64,000 nt of DNA from Liolophura sinensis (lineage: Eukaryota > Mollusca > Polyplacophora > Chitonida > Chitonidae), in the NCBI RefSeq assembly GCF_032854445.1, contig NW_027017960.1:62001-126000 (forward strand). Direction: 5' to 3'. Each line of letters starts with the position of its first letter. Positions within the stretch are counted from its first letter, which is position 1. Shown here piece after piece: positions 51,895 to 63,955 of this stretch. The translations under genes were made by a program, and so were the position numbers. The notes beneath the pieces are model-generated. The model made no database searches, had not been told where the DNA came from, and worked only from the letters and a program-made list of their open reading frames with translations.

Positions 51895-52205
51895 CTTCCA
51901 TACGCGTCACTTGAGTACACGAAACACGTCACATGCACACACGGTATACGTCACTTGACCACCTTTTATACATCACTTGAACACCCGGTACACGTCACTT
52001 GAACACCCGGTACACGTTACTTGAACACTCGATCGAAACATGCCTCTTGAACATCCGATTGAACTCAAGATATGCCTCACTTGAACACCCGATACACGTC
52101 ACTTTAACAACACATCCATACATGTCCCTTAAACATCCAATACACATCAGCCGAACACAAGATATACGTCACTAGCACACCCAATACACACCACTTGCCG
52201 CACAA
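51895..52205. repeat. Short-unit minisatellite, about 20-24 bp period
   Basis: Repeats of 'cacttgaacacccggtacac' with many variants (cactcgat, catccaat). Confidence 0.8.
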
Positions 52206-52444
52206 TGAATGATTCGCGGAAAACAATAGAGCCAGTGCTTATTTGCCGTAAAAACACACATATCATCAGCAAAATACCATAACACTCATGGCCCCAACAA
52301 AATGGCAACATATAGCGAATGTATAGCGTTGAATTATAGCCAACTTATCACAGCAAAAGTGCATAGGCCTAGTCTTTACGGTGTATGAGTCGTTCTCTAA
52401 CATTCGCCTTACATCACGGCCACCACTGGGAAATTTTATACTGA

Positions 52445-52750
52445 AATCTCAAACAAAGTCGTGGTCCATTGTGTCAGAGTGATGAGACAGGAGGTGATAT
52501 CAGAAAATACAAAAAAGTTCTGTCTCAACCTGCGTTTTTAATAACACTTCATACATATGCGTTCTGTTTATCTAAAATATACACAACATGATTCCAACCA
52601 GCACCTGTCCAATTTAATTGATGAACGCTGATTAAGTAGTTCCGCACGAGGACATCAGTGGTGAGGCTCAGCCATAACAAGCCTACGCGCGTCGCACAGC
52701 ACTGATGTAATGTGAACGCACAGAACGGCGCATGCGATGTAAGGAATATG
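52445..52750 (+). repeat. Dispersed repeat, copy 2
   Basis: Partner of 45,470-45,790. It lies in the spacer before the lectin gene and carries no open frame of note. Confidence 0.6.
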
Positions 52751-53143
52751 GGATGTGTTGAATAAATGGGCCATTACAATAAAAAAATAACTAGCGCCCT
52801 CCCCCAATCGACCCCTTCACACACACGAAAGTTCCCCTCCGCCTCCCCCAGTTGACAGTTAGCTGCCCTAAATCTCTGTTTTGTTTCTGTGCTTATTATT
52901 GACCAAAATTATAGATTGCTTGCAAACAGTTTTACACGGTAGCCCTGTATGTTATTTTGTCAAGTGCGCAAGTCTCCCATTTAGGCTGGCACCATAAAGA
53001 GAATCTACATGTGTTCATCGATGTGAAATAAGATACAAGGATTAGCTGAATAATCCTAACTAATCGACTTAAGTCTCTATGGTGTGTAGAAATGAGGTCT
53101 TTTCATACACCGTGTCATTATAGCTACCCAGAAGTCATTTGCG

Positions 53144-53151
53144 TATATAAG
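53144..53151 (+). promoter_or_regulatory. Candidate TATA box of the lectin gene
   Basis: TATATAAG lies about 108 bp before the ATG at 53,252, with no other gene between. A transcription start near 53,175 would give a 5' UTR of about 75 nt. Confidence 0.45.
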
Positions 53152-53251
53152 CAGAACTTGGCGAGAGTTGACTCCGGTATGGATTTTTGCCAACGCCTTT
53201 AAAAACATAAAAACGCTCAGTTTGTAAACGACGCATTTTTATTCAGATATC

Positions 53252-56200
53252 ATGTTACTGTTGTTATTATTGTCTCTGGTGCTGAAATATGCTACAGTTT
53301 GTGAACCGAGAAACTCTGAAAACATGAGGACTTTTCAATTTTCACGAAATTTTGACAATAACGACGTTGCACAAGAGCAATGCAAAACTATATCAGGGGG
53401 AAATTCTGGAGAGTACCCAAAGTGTTTAATACGAGGAGCCATGGCCTGTATCTCCGATCCGAACTGCCGGTCATTTGACACAAGCGGTCAAGATCTGCGT
53501 TTATACAAATGCACTGAGGGCGACTTTCAGTTAAAAGGTAGGTAAGGGTTAATAACACAACCCGAAAAATGACATGATCCAGTCACCTTTACTTGATACA
53601 TGCTTTCAAAAAAAAACATTTGCTGCGCTAAGAAGGATTTTGGCCTAAATGATAGGGCACGGTAAGTTTAATGTGGTCTGAAGTTACACATGATCCAGTC
53701 AGTTATACATCCTTTCAAAGCAAGATTTGTTGCCCTGGAAGTGTTTTGGCCCAAATTGCAGTGAACCGTAAGTTTAATATTGTCTAAAATTCGACATGAT
53801 TCATTCAGTTTTACTTGATATACCCTTTCAAAACAAGATTTGTTGCCCTGGAAGGGACCTTGGCCTAAATTGCAGTGAACCGTAAGCTTAATATGGTCTG
53901 AAATTAGACATGATCCAGTCACCTTTACTTGATACATGGCTTCAAAACAAGATTTCTTCCCCTAAAAGAGACCTTGGCCTAAATTGCAAGGTACAGGAAC
54001 TTTAATATTGTCTGAAAATAGACATGATCTAATCAGTTTTGCTTAATACATCCTTTGATAAAACAACACCCTGAGCCTTTTCGGCTATATATACCAAAAC
54101 CTACGATATTTTGTATTCCAGTCAGATTGTGAAACTGCAGTCAGAAAGAATTCCATGAGAATATCTACAATGAAAGCTTTAATGACAGACTTGAAGGGAA
54201 AAGGGAAATTCTGCAGCAACACCCAACAAATTCAGGGAACACTGTACCTGTTGGACAACCTGCTAGACAAAAATAATAAGAAAATGGTCGGGAATGAAGT
54301 TGTAATTGCCCGGACTCGTCTCATCGTATATTCTAGGGTGTGTATTAACATCGACAATTTCAAAATACGTGGTAAAACACTGCAGACGAAACTCTGAAGT
54401 CAAGATTTTACGCGACCAAGTCTCCTGAACTGTGCCAAACATAGCAACAATTTATTACAATTTACAAGCATAGTGTGGGAAATCAGTGGCGCTGTACTGT
54501 GTATGTATGTATCGTATACCATTTCTTGTATAAACATGCAGCATGCGATATCTACCTTTCAGTGTTTAAATATAAGTTTTTGTGTATTAAGTACTGGATA
54601 TTACACATCGTGTATTACACACGTCTCTCTCCCCGACATCACGGGAATATGCTGACTACTTCTATTTCAATGAAACTATCTTTCGATATTTTGTATATTT
54701 TTGGTCTTTGCCGGAAAATGAGTGTACATATTGTTTTACCGGTTGACGCCCTGAACAGTGATTGGTTAATTCGCTGATAGTTGGACAGATCTCGTCCATA
54801 TAGTTCAATCAAAATTATACCATCACCTACCAGTAATAAAAAAGAATTAAACGTCGGGGAAACATGGTTAAATTCCTCTTGGAATACACATCAGGACTAC
54901 CACCGGTTTTTGTTCCATTGTGATAACGTCTCACGATTGACAATCTATTTTTCTTGCAAGAAGAAATCCATTGGAATTGTCTTCAGCTAGTGAAAGACAC
55001 CCTGTCAAGCCTTCTTGTTTGGAATGATTTAACTACAAATCGGATATACTACCAGTGGAATGCTTCCAAAGATGCGCTAATATGCATAATGGCAAGGCTG
55101 TGGCCCATGCAAAGCTTCTTTTGTCTTCTGTAGAGAAGGATTACGCTTACGATCTATTGTCTGGAATGGAAGGGAGCGAACAGTATGTCTATGAAAGGAA
55201 AGTCTGGACTAAATCCAGCCAAAAACACATGCAATCAATCGCTTGGAAAAGCCTGCACAGTGCTCAGTGAGACTACAGCATCTGTTATTGTGCTAGCAAA
55301 AGCTCTTGTAGGAAGTGACTTACAAGAATGTCACGGAAGTGTCGAGCTTAAGCCTTCTTGAAAACACCAACGTTTTTCCCGATACAGTTTATCACTATTG
55401 TAGAATAATCTCCAACAAGCGAAAAGTGTTGTTTCAAAGGGCAACTTCCTCGCATTCAAAAATGTCAACAATAAGGTGCTATAGATTGTTTTCATACTTC
55501 TGCTTCAGAAAGGAACTCTGTTCAGAACGGAGTAGTGTTTAGAGATAAACGTTAGTTTTCATATTGGAAATCTTGTACCGACTCAACAGCACATTGGTGT
55601 GCAGACATGTATCTGTTATGCCAGAAAGTGGTAGAAAACATTACGGACCGACTACGTGTGAAAACGGCAACACCGTTGATCACATCCAAATAATGAAATT
55701 ATGCGACGTTATCGTTGTACATGTACATCATCTTTTGCAAAGTGTCATGCGCCCTGCATTGGCCTGTGTAAACCAAGTCTCCCTACGAGGTATAATAACA
55801 TTGGATTGTGCTCAATGAGGAACTCCTAAAACTCTTTCCCGTCTATATCAAGGCGGTCCAAAACCGTGAACACATTTGTTCTTTCCGTTATTACGTCTCA
55901 ATTATGGGTGTGTATGTGGTCATAAAAAATATAGGAAACACACACGCACTGCAATGTACAGAAGAACACGATCCGTTTAATTGTCATTTGGACCTTCTGC
56001 TCGTCCTTGAGTCTCCCATTAATTATTGAGAATTCAAACAGAGATGAATTTGTTTGCATCTAGTTCGCTGTGCATTTCGGACGTGGTCTCCAAGACTAAC
56101 GAGGTATTTTTACAATCACGTTCTCGACAACAAAGAAACATAGCAACCGACATTTCTTGAACTCTATCGTGCTACTTACAAAATCAATTCTTGTGTTAGA

Positions 56201-59200
56201 AATATAAACCCTCCTTGTTGGTTAATACTCAGTGGGTTACAATGTAACAATGAGAAAGGTGACCTTCCGATCATTGCTGCTCATGGTTTAATGGCTTGAC
56301 AGTTTAGAGGTATACCCGGTTTGACAATTGGTTCCTCTCGTCAAAAAGTGAGTAAATGTGAAAATACCATCTTCCTCACACTCAGCAATATTTATGTACT
56401 CAAGGTTTGTGGTTTCAGTTTTAAATAATGTAGTGTTCGCCTATGATAACTGGTTAATGCCTATGCCAATCTTTGCCGGCCAGAACCAATAACAATAAAA
56501 CAGTTGCCAATACAAATCATATAACATAGAGTTTCCGAACACATAATTGTCAGCTAGTAAAGGACACATTTTCGATTCCATTCCAATAGTTAGCATTCTT
56601 CATTGACGAGATATGTTAATCTGCTGGGTACAAGCTCTGCCTTGAACAGAAAATTTGTAAATTGCTCCGCACCCACTGTATGCGGGACGCTTGGGGCCAT
56701 TCACTGGTCAACGTCTCTCGACGCTGAGGCCGTTGTAACGTTCTTTGAAGGCCGATTGTCATCCACTAATACGACGCACATACTGAGCCTCACACGCAGG
56801 AAAGCTGGTCAGTAATTTGCCAAATGTCGGTAGTTTTATCTGTGTACTGTGGTTTCCGCAATCCGGAATAATAATTTAGTATTCTGGCTTGATTTTACGT
56901 ACATACGCAATAATCTCTCACTTATACGAACGAGATCAGGTTCATTAATGCAGTGAAGAAACCAGTGTCCATAGAAAGTGACCACCTCCTCCCAGGTACC
57001 CGATAAATACCCAAACTTAAATTTGCAGTCGATCTAGCCAGAGCTAGACTAAAGTTTATGATCTCATTACAGTCAGTTTACCAATGGCTGCGGACAGAAC
57101 AACGCTCACGGCGAAGGAGCCAATGAGATGACTTAATAAATGAAGTTCCTTTCTGACATTTCTGACATAAACGAACATTTCTTAATTTGTTGAGCAATGC
57201 GTTAAACGCTCACTCTTCAGTCAAACTCTCTTGCGTGAAACAGTCAATCTATTAATGTATGTATGCATGTATGCTTGGGTTTTTTACGTTGTACTTCACA
57301 TTTGTTCAGTCACATGTCGACGAGGAACCATTGGATGTATGCACATATAGTATGTTCTTGTCACAGGGCGAGCTAGTTCATGTCGCCAAAGCGCTGCCGT
57401 CAATGAAATATCATGCCGAAGACAGAAGATGTGACACCCCACCCACATTATACTGACACCAGGCCATCCGTTCCTGTTTCCATGCCCCAATGTCCCAGTG
57501 CTGAGCGCCAAGCGGTGAAGCAACATTTACCATTTTTAAAGTCGGTGGTATGACCCAACCCGAGTTTGATGCCAGGTCTCCCGATATCGAGGGGATGCCC
57601 TAAACCTATTAACCGATTCCTCAATGAATCAGTGTAACTTCTAATGTATAGCGTTATGTTTTTTTTTTCCAGTTCGGTGTCCCTGTGGAAAAGGTATGCT
57701 TTATATAAGCCACTTAGATATATGTTATACAGCCAACTCAACAGACCTCAAGTGGAACCAGGCCAACGACGCCTGCGTAGTTAGCGGCGGGCATCTGCTG
57801 GATCTTCACACCCAAGAAAGATTCTATGGATTTCTTCAAGCGTTCAACGATATAGGTAAGCTTGCAGAGGTTCCGATACAGGTAGGAACACGATTTTTGC
57901 AAACCATGGGCCCTTCGAATTAGTACAATGAAGTATAAAACCTCCTGCTACAAGGATATTATCCTCTGAGATGTTCCCTCGGATTTGGCCAGATACATGT
58001 AGGCCTACATGTACCTGAGAAGCATCTTGGCAAACATCCTGACAAACATCCCAATTCTAAGATTAAAGCGTTGAAAAGCGCATTCGTATTCCAGCTGTCC
58101 TGAACAACCAATAAGGATGTTCTAGATCAACAATTGCAAGGCTAATTCCCAAAACGACGGTTATATCACAAACCACCAAGTAACTAAGAAAGTACATAAA
58201 GTGCGAAATTAGGATGGAATCATACAAAGGGAAGCGGTCAACAGTTTTCACTGCGCTTTTCAATTCCCAAAAGGATGTATAAACACAAATCACCCCAGAA
58301 CTAAGAAAGTAAGTAAAGTACGAAATCAGGACGGAGTCATGAAAAGGGTAGCAGTCAGCAGTTGGCAATGGTATTGAAAAAGTGCAAGATATGTTCTAGG
58401 AGAATGAGTGAAATCAGCATTGAATTCGTGTTGTATCTCTTTACATAAATGTGCCAGATAGTTTTTTATATCGAATTTCAACGATCAAATTCAACATAAT
58501 AAACATACTGCCCCGAACACAATTTGAATTTTGCTTGTAATCATGTCCGTGGGATTTCGTTAGACTATCCATTTGCAAAGCAGGCGAAGAACGCAACTAT
58601 ACATTTTAATATTTCAACAACAGTGTAACATGTTAAACAGTGGCAACAGCGTAACGTGTTGAACAGGAGCAACAATATAATGTGTTAAACAATAGCAACT
58701 TTTGGGATCATGGCATTAACAGAGTAAGGTACAAAGAAGCAGATATGTTAATTACAAATTATTACATGTCAATGAAATTACTGAAAATGATGTATTGTTA
58801 TCATATTTTATAATCAATCGCGCTGATTGATTCCACGTTCATCGGGCCGAGAAAGTTTATTGGTGAAAACTTATTTTTCATGTCCCTTTAAGTGTTTAAG
58901 CTTTGTGCAATACAAATTTCCGATTCCGTCAGGGACATCTTCTGAGAAAGAGTTGAAGGTACTTCCAGCGAAGCATACATATTTCTTGGGTGGCCTAAAA
59001 ATATTATCATTTGAAAAGTTCCCTCCGCCTTGTGCAGGACGCCATGTACACGTACCTGATAAATACCTTGCCAAACATTTTGACAAACACCTGTTTTCAC
59101 GGAATTAAATGCAATTAAATCTTTGGATGGTATGGTGAGCTTCATCTACATTCCTAATGTAGTTTAAAAGATATAGTCTTATTTCAAAGCCTTATTTAAT

Positions 59201-59468
59201 GACATTTGCTTCATTTGTAAAATGTTTCCTTCGCTTTGCGTTTCCCCCTTAAGATGATAAAGGACGGTTTTGGCTGGGAGCTCATTGGGTGACAGACAGA
59301 CTTCGGTGGATGAACGGTGAAGAACTACCCATGGACGCTCCTTACTGGCATGAGAACGAACCTGTCGACCCTGTGAACAACTTTGTGGCCCTCAGCAACT
59401 GGAGCGGCATATGGGCATTGGATGATCAATACCAATGGAAACGTTATGGGTTTATCTGTGAATACTAG
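53252..59468 (+). CDS. Secreted PAN/apple-like plus C-type lectin domain protein
   Basis: Three-exon model: 53,252-53,537 (phase 1 end, GTAGGT donor), 57,673-57,855 (after TTTTCCAG; GTAAGC donor, phase 1) and 59,254-59,468 (after CTTAAG; TAG stop). It gives 227 residues with matching phases. Exon 1 has a signal peptide (MLLLLLLSLVLKYATV) and a PAN/apple-like cysteine module (ACISDPNCRSFDTSGQ, LRLYKC). Exons 2-3 give a C-type lectin fold: WNQANDACVVSGGHLLDL, FWLGAHW, LRWMNGEEL, ENEPVDPVNNFVALS, YGFICEY. The usual long-loop cysteine pair is missing, and EPVDP stands where EPN or QPD would be, so calcium-dependent sugar binding is uncertain. Such lectins often serve in mollusc immunity or mucus. 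Whether an exon at 54,132 also belongs to the transcript is open. Confidence 0.75.
53565..54075 (+). repeat. About 114-bp tandem repeat in lectin intron 1, 4-5 copies
   Basis: 'acatgatccagtcacctttact' type starts near 53,572, 53,688, 53,794, 53,908 and 54,022 (period 106-116 bp). It is in the first intron, directly after the PAN exon. Confidence 0.85.
54122..56030 (+). pseudogene. Coding-like degenerate region, unrecognised
   Basis: A run of plus-strand open segments in shifting frames. The first follows an acceptor-like 'tattccagtcag' (ends 54,131) and reads CETAVRKNSMRISTMKALMT in phase with the PAN exon donor, ending at a stop at 54,395. Later pieces have several Cys and amphipathic stretches. 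They could be remnants of a larger extracellular or receptor gene or of a mobile element, but no family is recognised. It lies in the intron between PAN and lectin exons. Confidence 0.3.
56031..57672. other. Lectin intron 1, distal part
   Basis: No exon recognised. 57,330-57,640 is a minus-strand SINE-family-2 copy ('gcttggcgctcagcactggg' inverted). A T run (57,659-57,668) forms the pyrimidine tract of the exon 2 acceptor. Confidence 0.45.
57856..59253. other. Lectin intron 2, with two local duplications
   Basis: About 57,960-58,080 resembles 59,010-59,130 ('cttggcaaacatcctgacaa' type). About 58,140-58,260 is tandemly duplicated at 58,262-58,380 ('aactaagaaagtacataaag' type). No exon was seen. 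Confidence 0.5.
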
Positions 59469-60428
59469 TCAGATCCGTACATATTAACACGTGATGGGTT
59501 TATCTGTGAATACTAGTCAGATCAGTACACATGAACACGTTATGGGTTTATCTGTGAATACCAGTCAGATCAGTACACATTAACACGTTATGGAGCGGCA
59601 TATGGGCGGTGGATGATCAATACCAATCGACACGTTATGGGTTTATCTGTGAACACTAGTCAGATCCATACGCATTAACACGTTATGGGTTTATCTGTGA
59701 CGGCTATCCGTACACATTAACACGTTATGGGTTTATCTGTGACGGCTAGCCAGACCAGTACACATTAACACGTTATGGGTTTATCTGTGAGTACAAGTCA
59801 GATCCGTACACATTAACACGTGATGGGTTTATCTGTGACAGCCAGCCAGATCCCTACACATTAACACGTTATGAGTTTATCTGTGACGGCTAGCCAGATC
59901 CCTACACATTAACACGATATGGGTTTATCTGTGAATAGTATTCAGATCCGTACACATTAACACATGATGGGTTTATCTGTGACGGCTAGCCAGATCCGTA
60001 CACATTAACACGTGATGGGTTTATCTGTGACGGCTATCCGTACACATTAACACGTGATGGGTTTATCTGTGACGGCTAGCCAGATCAGTACACATTAACA
60101 CGTGATGCGTTTATCTGTGAATAGTAATCAGATCCGTACACATTGACACGTTATGGGTTTATCTGTGAATAGTAATCAGATCAGTACACACTAACACCTT
60201 ATGAGTTTATCTGTGAAGGCTAGCCAGATCCGTACACACTAACACCTTATGGGTTTATCTGTGAATAGTAATCAGATCAGTACACACTAACACCTTATGG
60301 GTTTATCTGTGAATACTAGTCAGATCCTTACTCATTAACACGTTATGGGTTTATCTGTGAATACTAGTGACATCCATACACATTAACACGTTATGGGTTT
60401 ATCTGTGAATACTAGTCAGGTCCGTACA

Positions 60429-60484
60429 CATTAACACGTGATGGTTTTATCTGTGACGGCAGATAAACCCATCACGTGTTAATG
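60429..60484. repeat. Fold-back of one satellite unit
   Basis: 60,429-60,453 and 60,460-60,484 are inverted repeats of 25 bp with one mismatch and a 6-nt loop. The fold-back adjoins the inserted LINE end and may have formed during that insertion. Confidence 0.85.
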
Positions 60485-60485
60485 T

Positions 60486-60516
<31 letters not shown>

Positions 60517-60555
60517 TGGTTTTACGGCCACTTTCGCCAAAAACACAAAAAAACC
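60485..60555 (-). mobile_element. LINE 3' end with 26-nt poly(A), minus orientation
   Basis: T26 at 60,485-60,510, then 'atttactggttttacggcca', matching inverted the 3' end of the LINE at 33,795-35,889. Only the terminal 40 or so bases were inserted. Confidence 0.75.
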
Positions 60556-61111
60556 TGTGACGGCTAGCCAGATCAGTACACATTAACACGCTATAGGTTT
60601 ATCTGTGAATAGTAATCAGATCCGTACACACTAACACCTTATGAGTTTATCTGTGAATAGTAATCAGATCAGTACACATTAACACGTTATGGGTTTATCT
60701 GTGAATAGTAATCAGATCAGTACACACTAACACCTTATGGGTTTATCTGTGAATAGTAATCAGATCAGTACACACAAACACCTTATGGGTTTATCTGTGA
60801 ATAGTAATCAGATCAGTACACATTAACACGTTATGGGTTTATCTGTGAATAGTAATCAGATCAGTACACACTAACACGTGATGGGTTTATATGTGACGGC
60901 AGATAACTGTGAAGGCTAGCCAGATCATTACTCATTAACACGTTATGGGTTTATCTGTGGATACTAGTGACATCCATACACATTAACACGTTATGGGTTT
61001 GTCTGTGAATACTAGTCAGATCCGTACACATTAACACGTGATGGGTTTATATGTGACGGCAGATAACTGTGAAGGCTAGCCAGATCAGTGGACATTAAAA
61101 CGTTATGGGTT

Positions 61112-61460
61112 CTGTGTGGATGTTTGCTGAATATTTCCCGTAGTTTAATTGATTCATCATATGCAGGGAACAATTGCCGTGGTATAACTGTTTCTCTGTG
61201 TGGATGTTTGATGAATATTTCATGTGGTTTGGGTTATTCACCACGTGCAGATCACATTTGCCGTCGTATATGTGCACTTTTGTGTGGATGACTGATGGAT
61301 AGTTTCAGTGGCCTGATTTATTCACCACGTGTAGAGCACATTTGCCGTGGTATATGTGCACTTCTGTGTGGATGACTGATGGATAGTTTCAGTGGCCTGA
61401 TTTATTCACCACGTGTAGAGCACATTTGCCGTGGTATATATGTATTTCTGTGTGGATGTT
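61112..61460 (+). repeat. 84-bp tandem repeat, about 4 copies
   Basis: Units start 'gtgtggatg' near 61,114, 61,199, 61,283 and 61,368 and contain 'ttattcaccacgtgtagagc'. The third and fourth are almost identical. Unrelated to the 84-bp arrays at 8,985 and 17,165. Confidence 0.85.
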
Positions 61461-62824
61461 AATGAAAATTCCCCATGGTTTGTTTTATTCCTCTGTATTT
61501 TTAAGGGAATGTTTCCAGTTGTTTTAAAGGAAATATTTACCTTTGATTATATATGCGGCGACCCTCTTCTTTCGCAGAGAATATTTCACGTCTTTATTAG
61601 GAAACTGTTTCGTGGATTGGTAGGTCTAACGTAAGTCCTGTCACGTTATAATTTTTTCTACAATCGCATACATATTAAGATAAGTTACTACCCAATTCAT
61701 ACCTTTTCCAAAATAATTTTAATTTAAAAAACAGCTATAAAAACTTTGGAATTTATTATCTGCGCCCCGTAAAGTTTCATTACAAATGCAAACTTTCTGT
61801 GAAGGCTTGAAGCATATTCACGTATTATGCAAATACATATCAGGTGGAATACATGTGGGTGTAAATACGCTTTAAGTTTACTTGAACTCTCAAAACTCTC
61901 AGTCTTTTGCCGTTATATTTGCCATAAAAAGTCTTGTGTATTACAGAACCACAGAACCTTCACCGTGCTCAATGTTTTCTAGGACATTTCGAGTTTTACC
62001 ATGTGTATGTGTATGTACTGCTCAATCTTTCACCAGCCATAAAACTTGTTCTTTTCAGTCAGTGCATGGCTAGACGAAATTTTGTCTTTTGAAAAAAGCC
62101 ATAAATAGACCAAGGCGGGTGCAAGCCTATTGATAATCCAGGCCTGTGAAACCATTATGAAAAGGTACTGCATGGCAGTGAAAGGTTTGGGAGAGACGAG
62201 AACTTGTGTTTACTTGTTTACCACGTGTTTACTCCCGTATGCTTAGGGCCATACAGAGCTATACGTGCACATTATTGAGTGTGTTGTACTAGTAGCCAGT
62301 CCGCTGTTGTGACATATACAGAGAAGACCCGGTATAATGCTGCTGTGAGGAATTACTGGATGGGGCAATTTCGGGCACACACATCTGCACGTTTATTTCA
62401 CTAGGCTAAGATTGGATTCAGGATGACTCTTGTTACCAAATCATATACACCTGATTTATGCAGGTTACAGATACTGCTGATGAAGGGTGACTACAAGTAG
62501 CTGGTGCCTGCAAGGTGCAGTTTGGATACACCTCTGCCACAGTGGATATACATGCTTCTTAGCGACCGCATGCTGCAAAATTAATAGGTGTTGCTTGTTA
62601 GTAAATTATTCGCCTTTACCACATTGTGTTCTCTCTTGATGACGACTGTATGTGGTTATATTCCTAGTTGATGCCTGTTAGCAAATAATCAGCCTGTATT
62701 AGAGCGGATACTTTCTCGATGACGACTATATGTGGTTATATCCATAGGCGTTGCCTGTTTGCAAATTATACGCCAGTATAGCAGGGGATACTTTCTTGGT
62801 GACACGCTAGCCGCACTCACGTTA
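61461..62824. other. Intergenic, no supported gene
   Basis: AT-rich. About 62,575-62,800 contains a roughly 75-bp direct repeat ('gttgcctgtttgcaaattat', 'gatgacgactatatgtggtt' landmarks, 2-3 copies). Confidence 0.45.
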
Positions 62825-63095
62825 ATTTTATTTATTTATTTGATTGGTGTTTTACGCCGAACTCAAGAATATTTCACTTATACGACGGCGGCCAGCATTA
62901 TTGTGGGTGGAAACCGGTCACAGCCCGGGGGAAACCCACGACCATCCGCAGGTTGCTGACAGACCTTCCCACTTACGGCCGGAGAGGAAGCCAGCATGAG
63001 CTGGACTTGAACTCACAGCGACCGCATTGGTGAGAGGCTCCTGGGTCATTACGCTGCGCTAGCGCGCTATCCGACTGAGCCACGGAGGCCCCCCT
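62825..63095 (-). mobile_element. tRNA-derived SINE, full length
   Basis: The best preserved copy. On the minus strand: head 'ggcctccgtggctcagtcgg' (A box), 'gtgagttcaagtccag' (B box), full body, and tail 'acaccaatcaaataaataaa'. Possible short target duplication GTTAAT on both sides. Confidence 0.92.
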
Positions 63096-63595
63096 AAAGT
63101 TAATGACAGGATGTTTCATTCAGAAACTGATGGTGTCCATTGACGAATGACTCGGCAGTGATAGCTAGAACACACCCCTTAAAAGGTGTCAGTGTAGGCT
63201 ACAGTCATACTAAGACAGACATTTTCTCTCCGACGTTAATACGCTTTTAGTGATAGTGTTTGTTATACCAACTGATACAGCAGTATCACATTGAACTCTG
63301 CTTGTAAAAACCTAAATGCTATCTTACTCATCTCAACGTTGACTCATACGTTGTATGTAGGAACAAAAAAGTTTGAGAATTGGTTCTGTTGTACGTGTAT
63401 GATTCGCTTGGCTTATGCTAATCTTGATGACAAACTTAGGAGTGCAGCTGTACTTGTATAGCCGTGACAACGACCCCAACACGTCATAGGCGTTGTCAAT
63501 CTGTATACTCACACTCTTAATTAAGTTTTTGTTGCCTTCTGTTAAAAAAGTAGCGGACACTTCATTGCGTAGCTTATCGGCAATTTCAAGGCAAA
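63096..63595. other. Upstream region of the last gene
   Basis: No repeats or exons recognised. The minus-strand frame at 63,333-63,560 has no known domain. The promoter of the following gene should be here, but no TATA box is obvious. Confidence 0.4.
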
Positions 63596-63955
63596 ATGGG
63601 CTGCACTAAGAAGCAAGCATGCTGGTTAGTACTGGTTATACTCGATGTAATTTTCTTGATTGGCAGCCCAATCACGATAATTGCAATCGCTTTGGCCTTG
63701 GGTAAGACTTACCATACAACGAGACATTTCAGCGCCACAAACTGCACTGTTCAGAAAGTGGTGAATGTTGGCCAGATCGCTTGTCACTGCGACAGGTGGC
63801 ACGGGTGTACGTCACACTACCCCTGCGTAGAGATCATAGTGGTTTACGTCACTGAAAGCGGGAAGAACGTTCCCAACTCCACGTTGTTCGATGATGCTCA
63901 CAACTTCATTCATTACGGATATTTACCTGTCACCTACGACAAAGAAGCCATTAAG
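63596..63955 (+). CDS. Membrane protein, first exon only (BK-channel beta-subunit-like candidate)
   Basis: ATG at 63,596 opens a 120-codon exon ending in AAG|GTAATA (63,955), phase 0; the gene continues past the window. Residues 8-36 form a hydrophobic membrane segment (CWLVLVILDVIFLIGSPITI) with a short, basic, Cys-containing cytoplasmic start (MGCTKKQAC). The extracellular part has Cys pairs (ACHCDRWHGC, then YPCVEIIVVYV) and two possible N-glycosylation sites (NCT, NST). A membrane helix followed by a Cys-rich loop with a YPC-hydrophobic strand recalls KCNMB/TipE-type channel subunits, which also have a second helix near the C-terminus. That helix cannot be checked here. The family call is tentative; the exon itself is well supported. 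Confidence 0.6.

Larger units (their letters stand above)
59440..61095 (+). repeat. 48-bp satellite derived from the lectin gene's last codons, about 32 copies
   Basis: Units read 'cgttatgggtttatctgtga' followed by a variable tactag/tagtaa/cggctag part and 'cagatcagtacacattaaca'. The first unit is the end of the lectin ORF itself: codons for RYGFICEY and the TAG stop. One unit near 59,590-59,640 carries a longer copied piece of the exon ('ggagcggcatatgggc', 'ggatgatcaataccaat'), which shows the direction of copying. Interrupted by a LINE end at 60,485-60,540. Confidence 0.92.

Noticed and set aside
57696-57923. Frame at 57,696 as a separate small gene starting at its ATG
   Set aside because: The ATG is inside the lectin exon that begins at 57,673 after a good acceptor. 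Beyond 57,855 it reads intron.
61088-61291. 67-codon frame with CGCLLNIS/CGCLMNIS repeats
   Set aside because: Translation of the 84-bp tandem repeat.
63040-63095. tRNA gene (A and B boxes)
   Set aside because: The boxes belong to the SINE head. No cloverleaf with an acceptor stem is formed, and the sequence continues into a SINE body. The same applies to the other heads at 5,880, 7,090 and 15,957.
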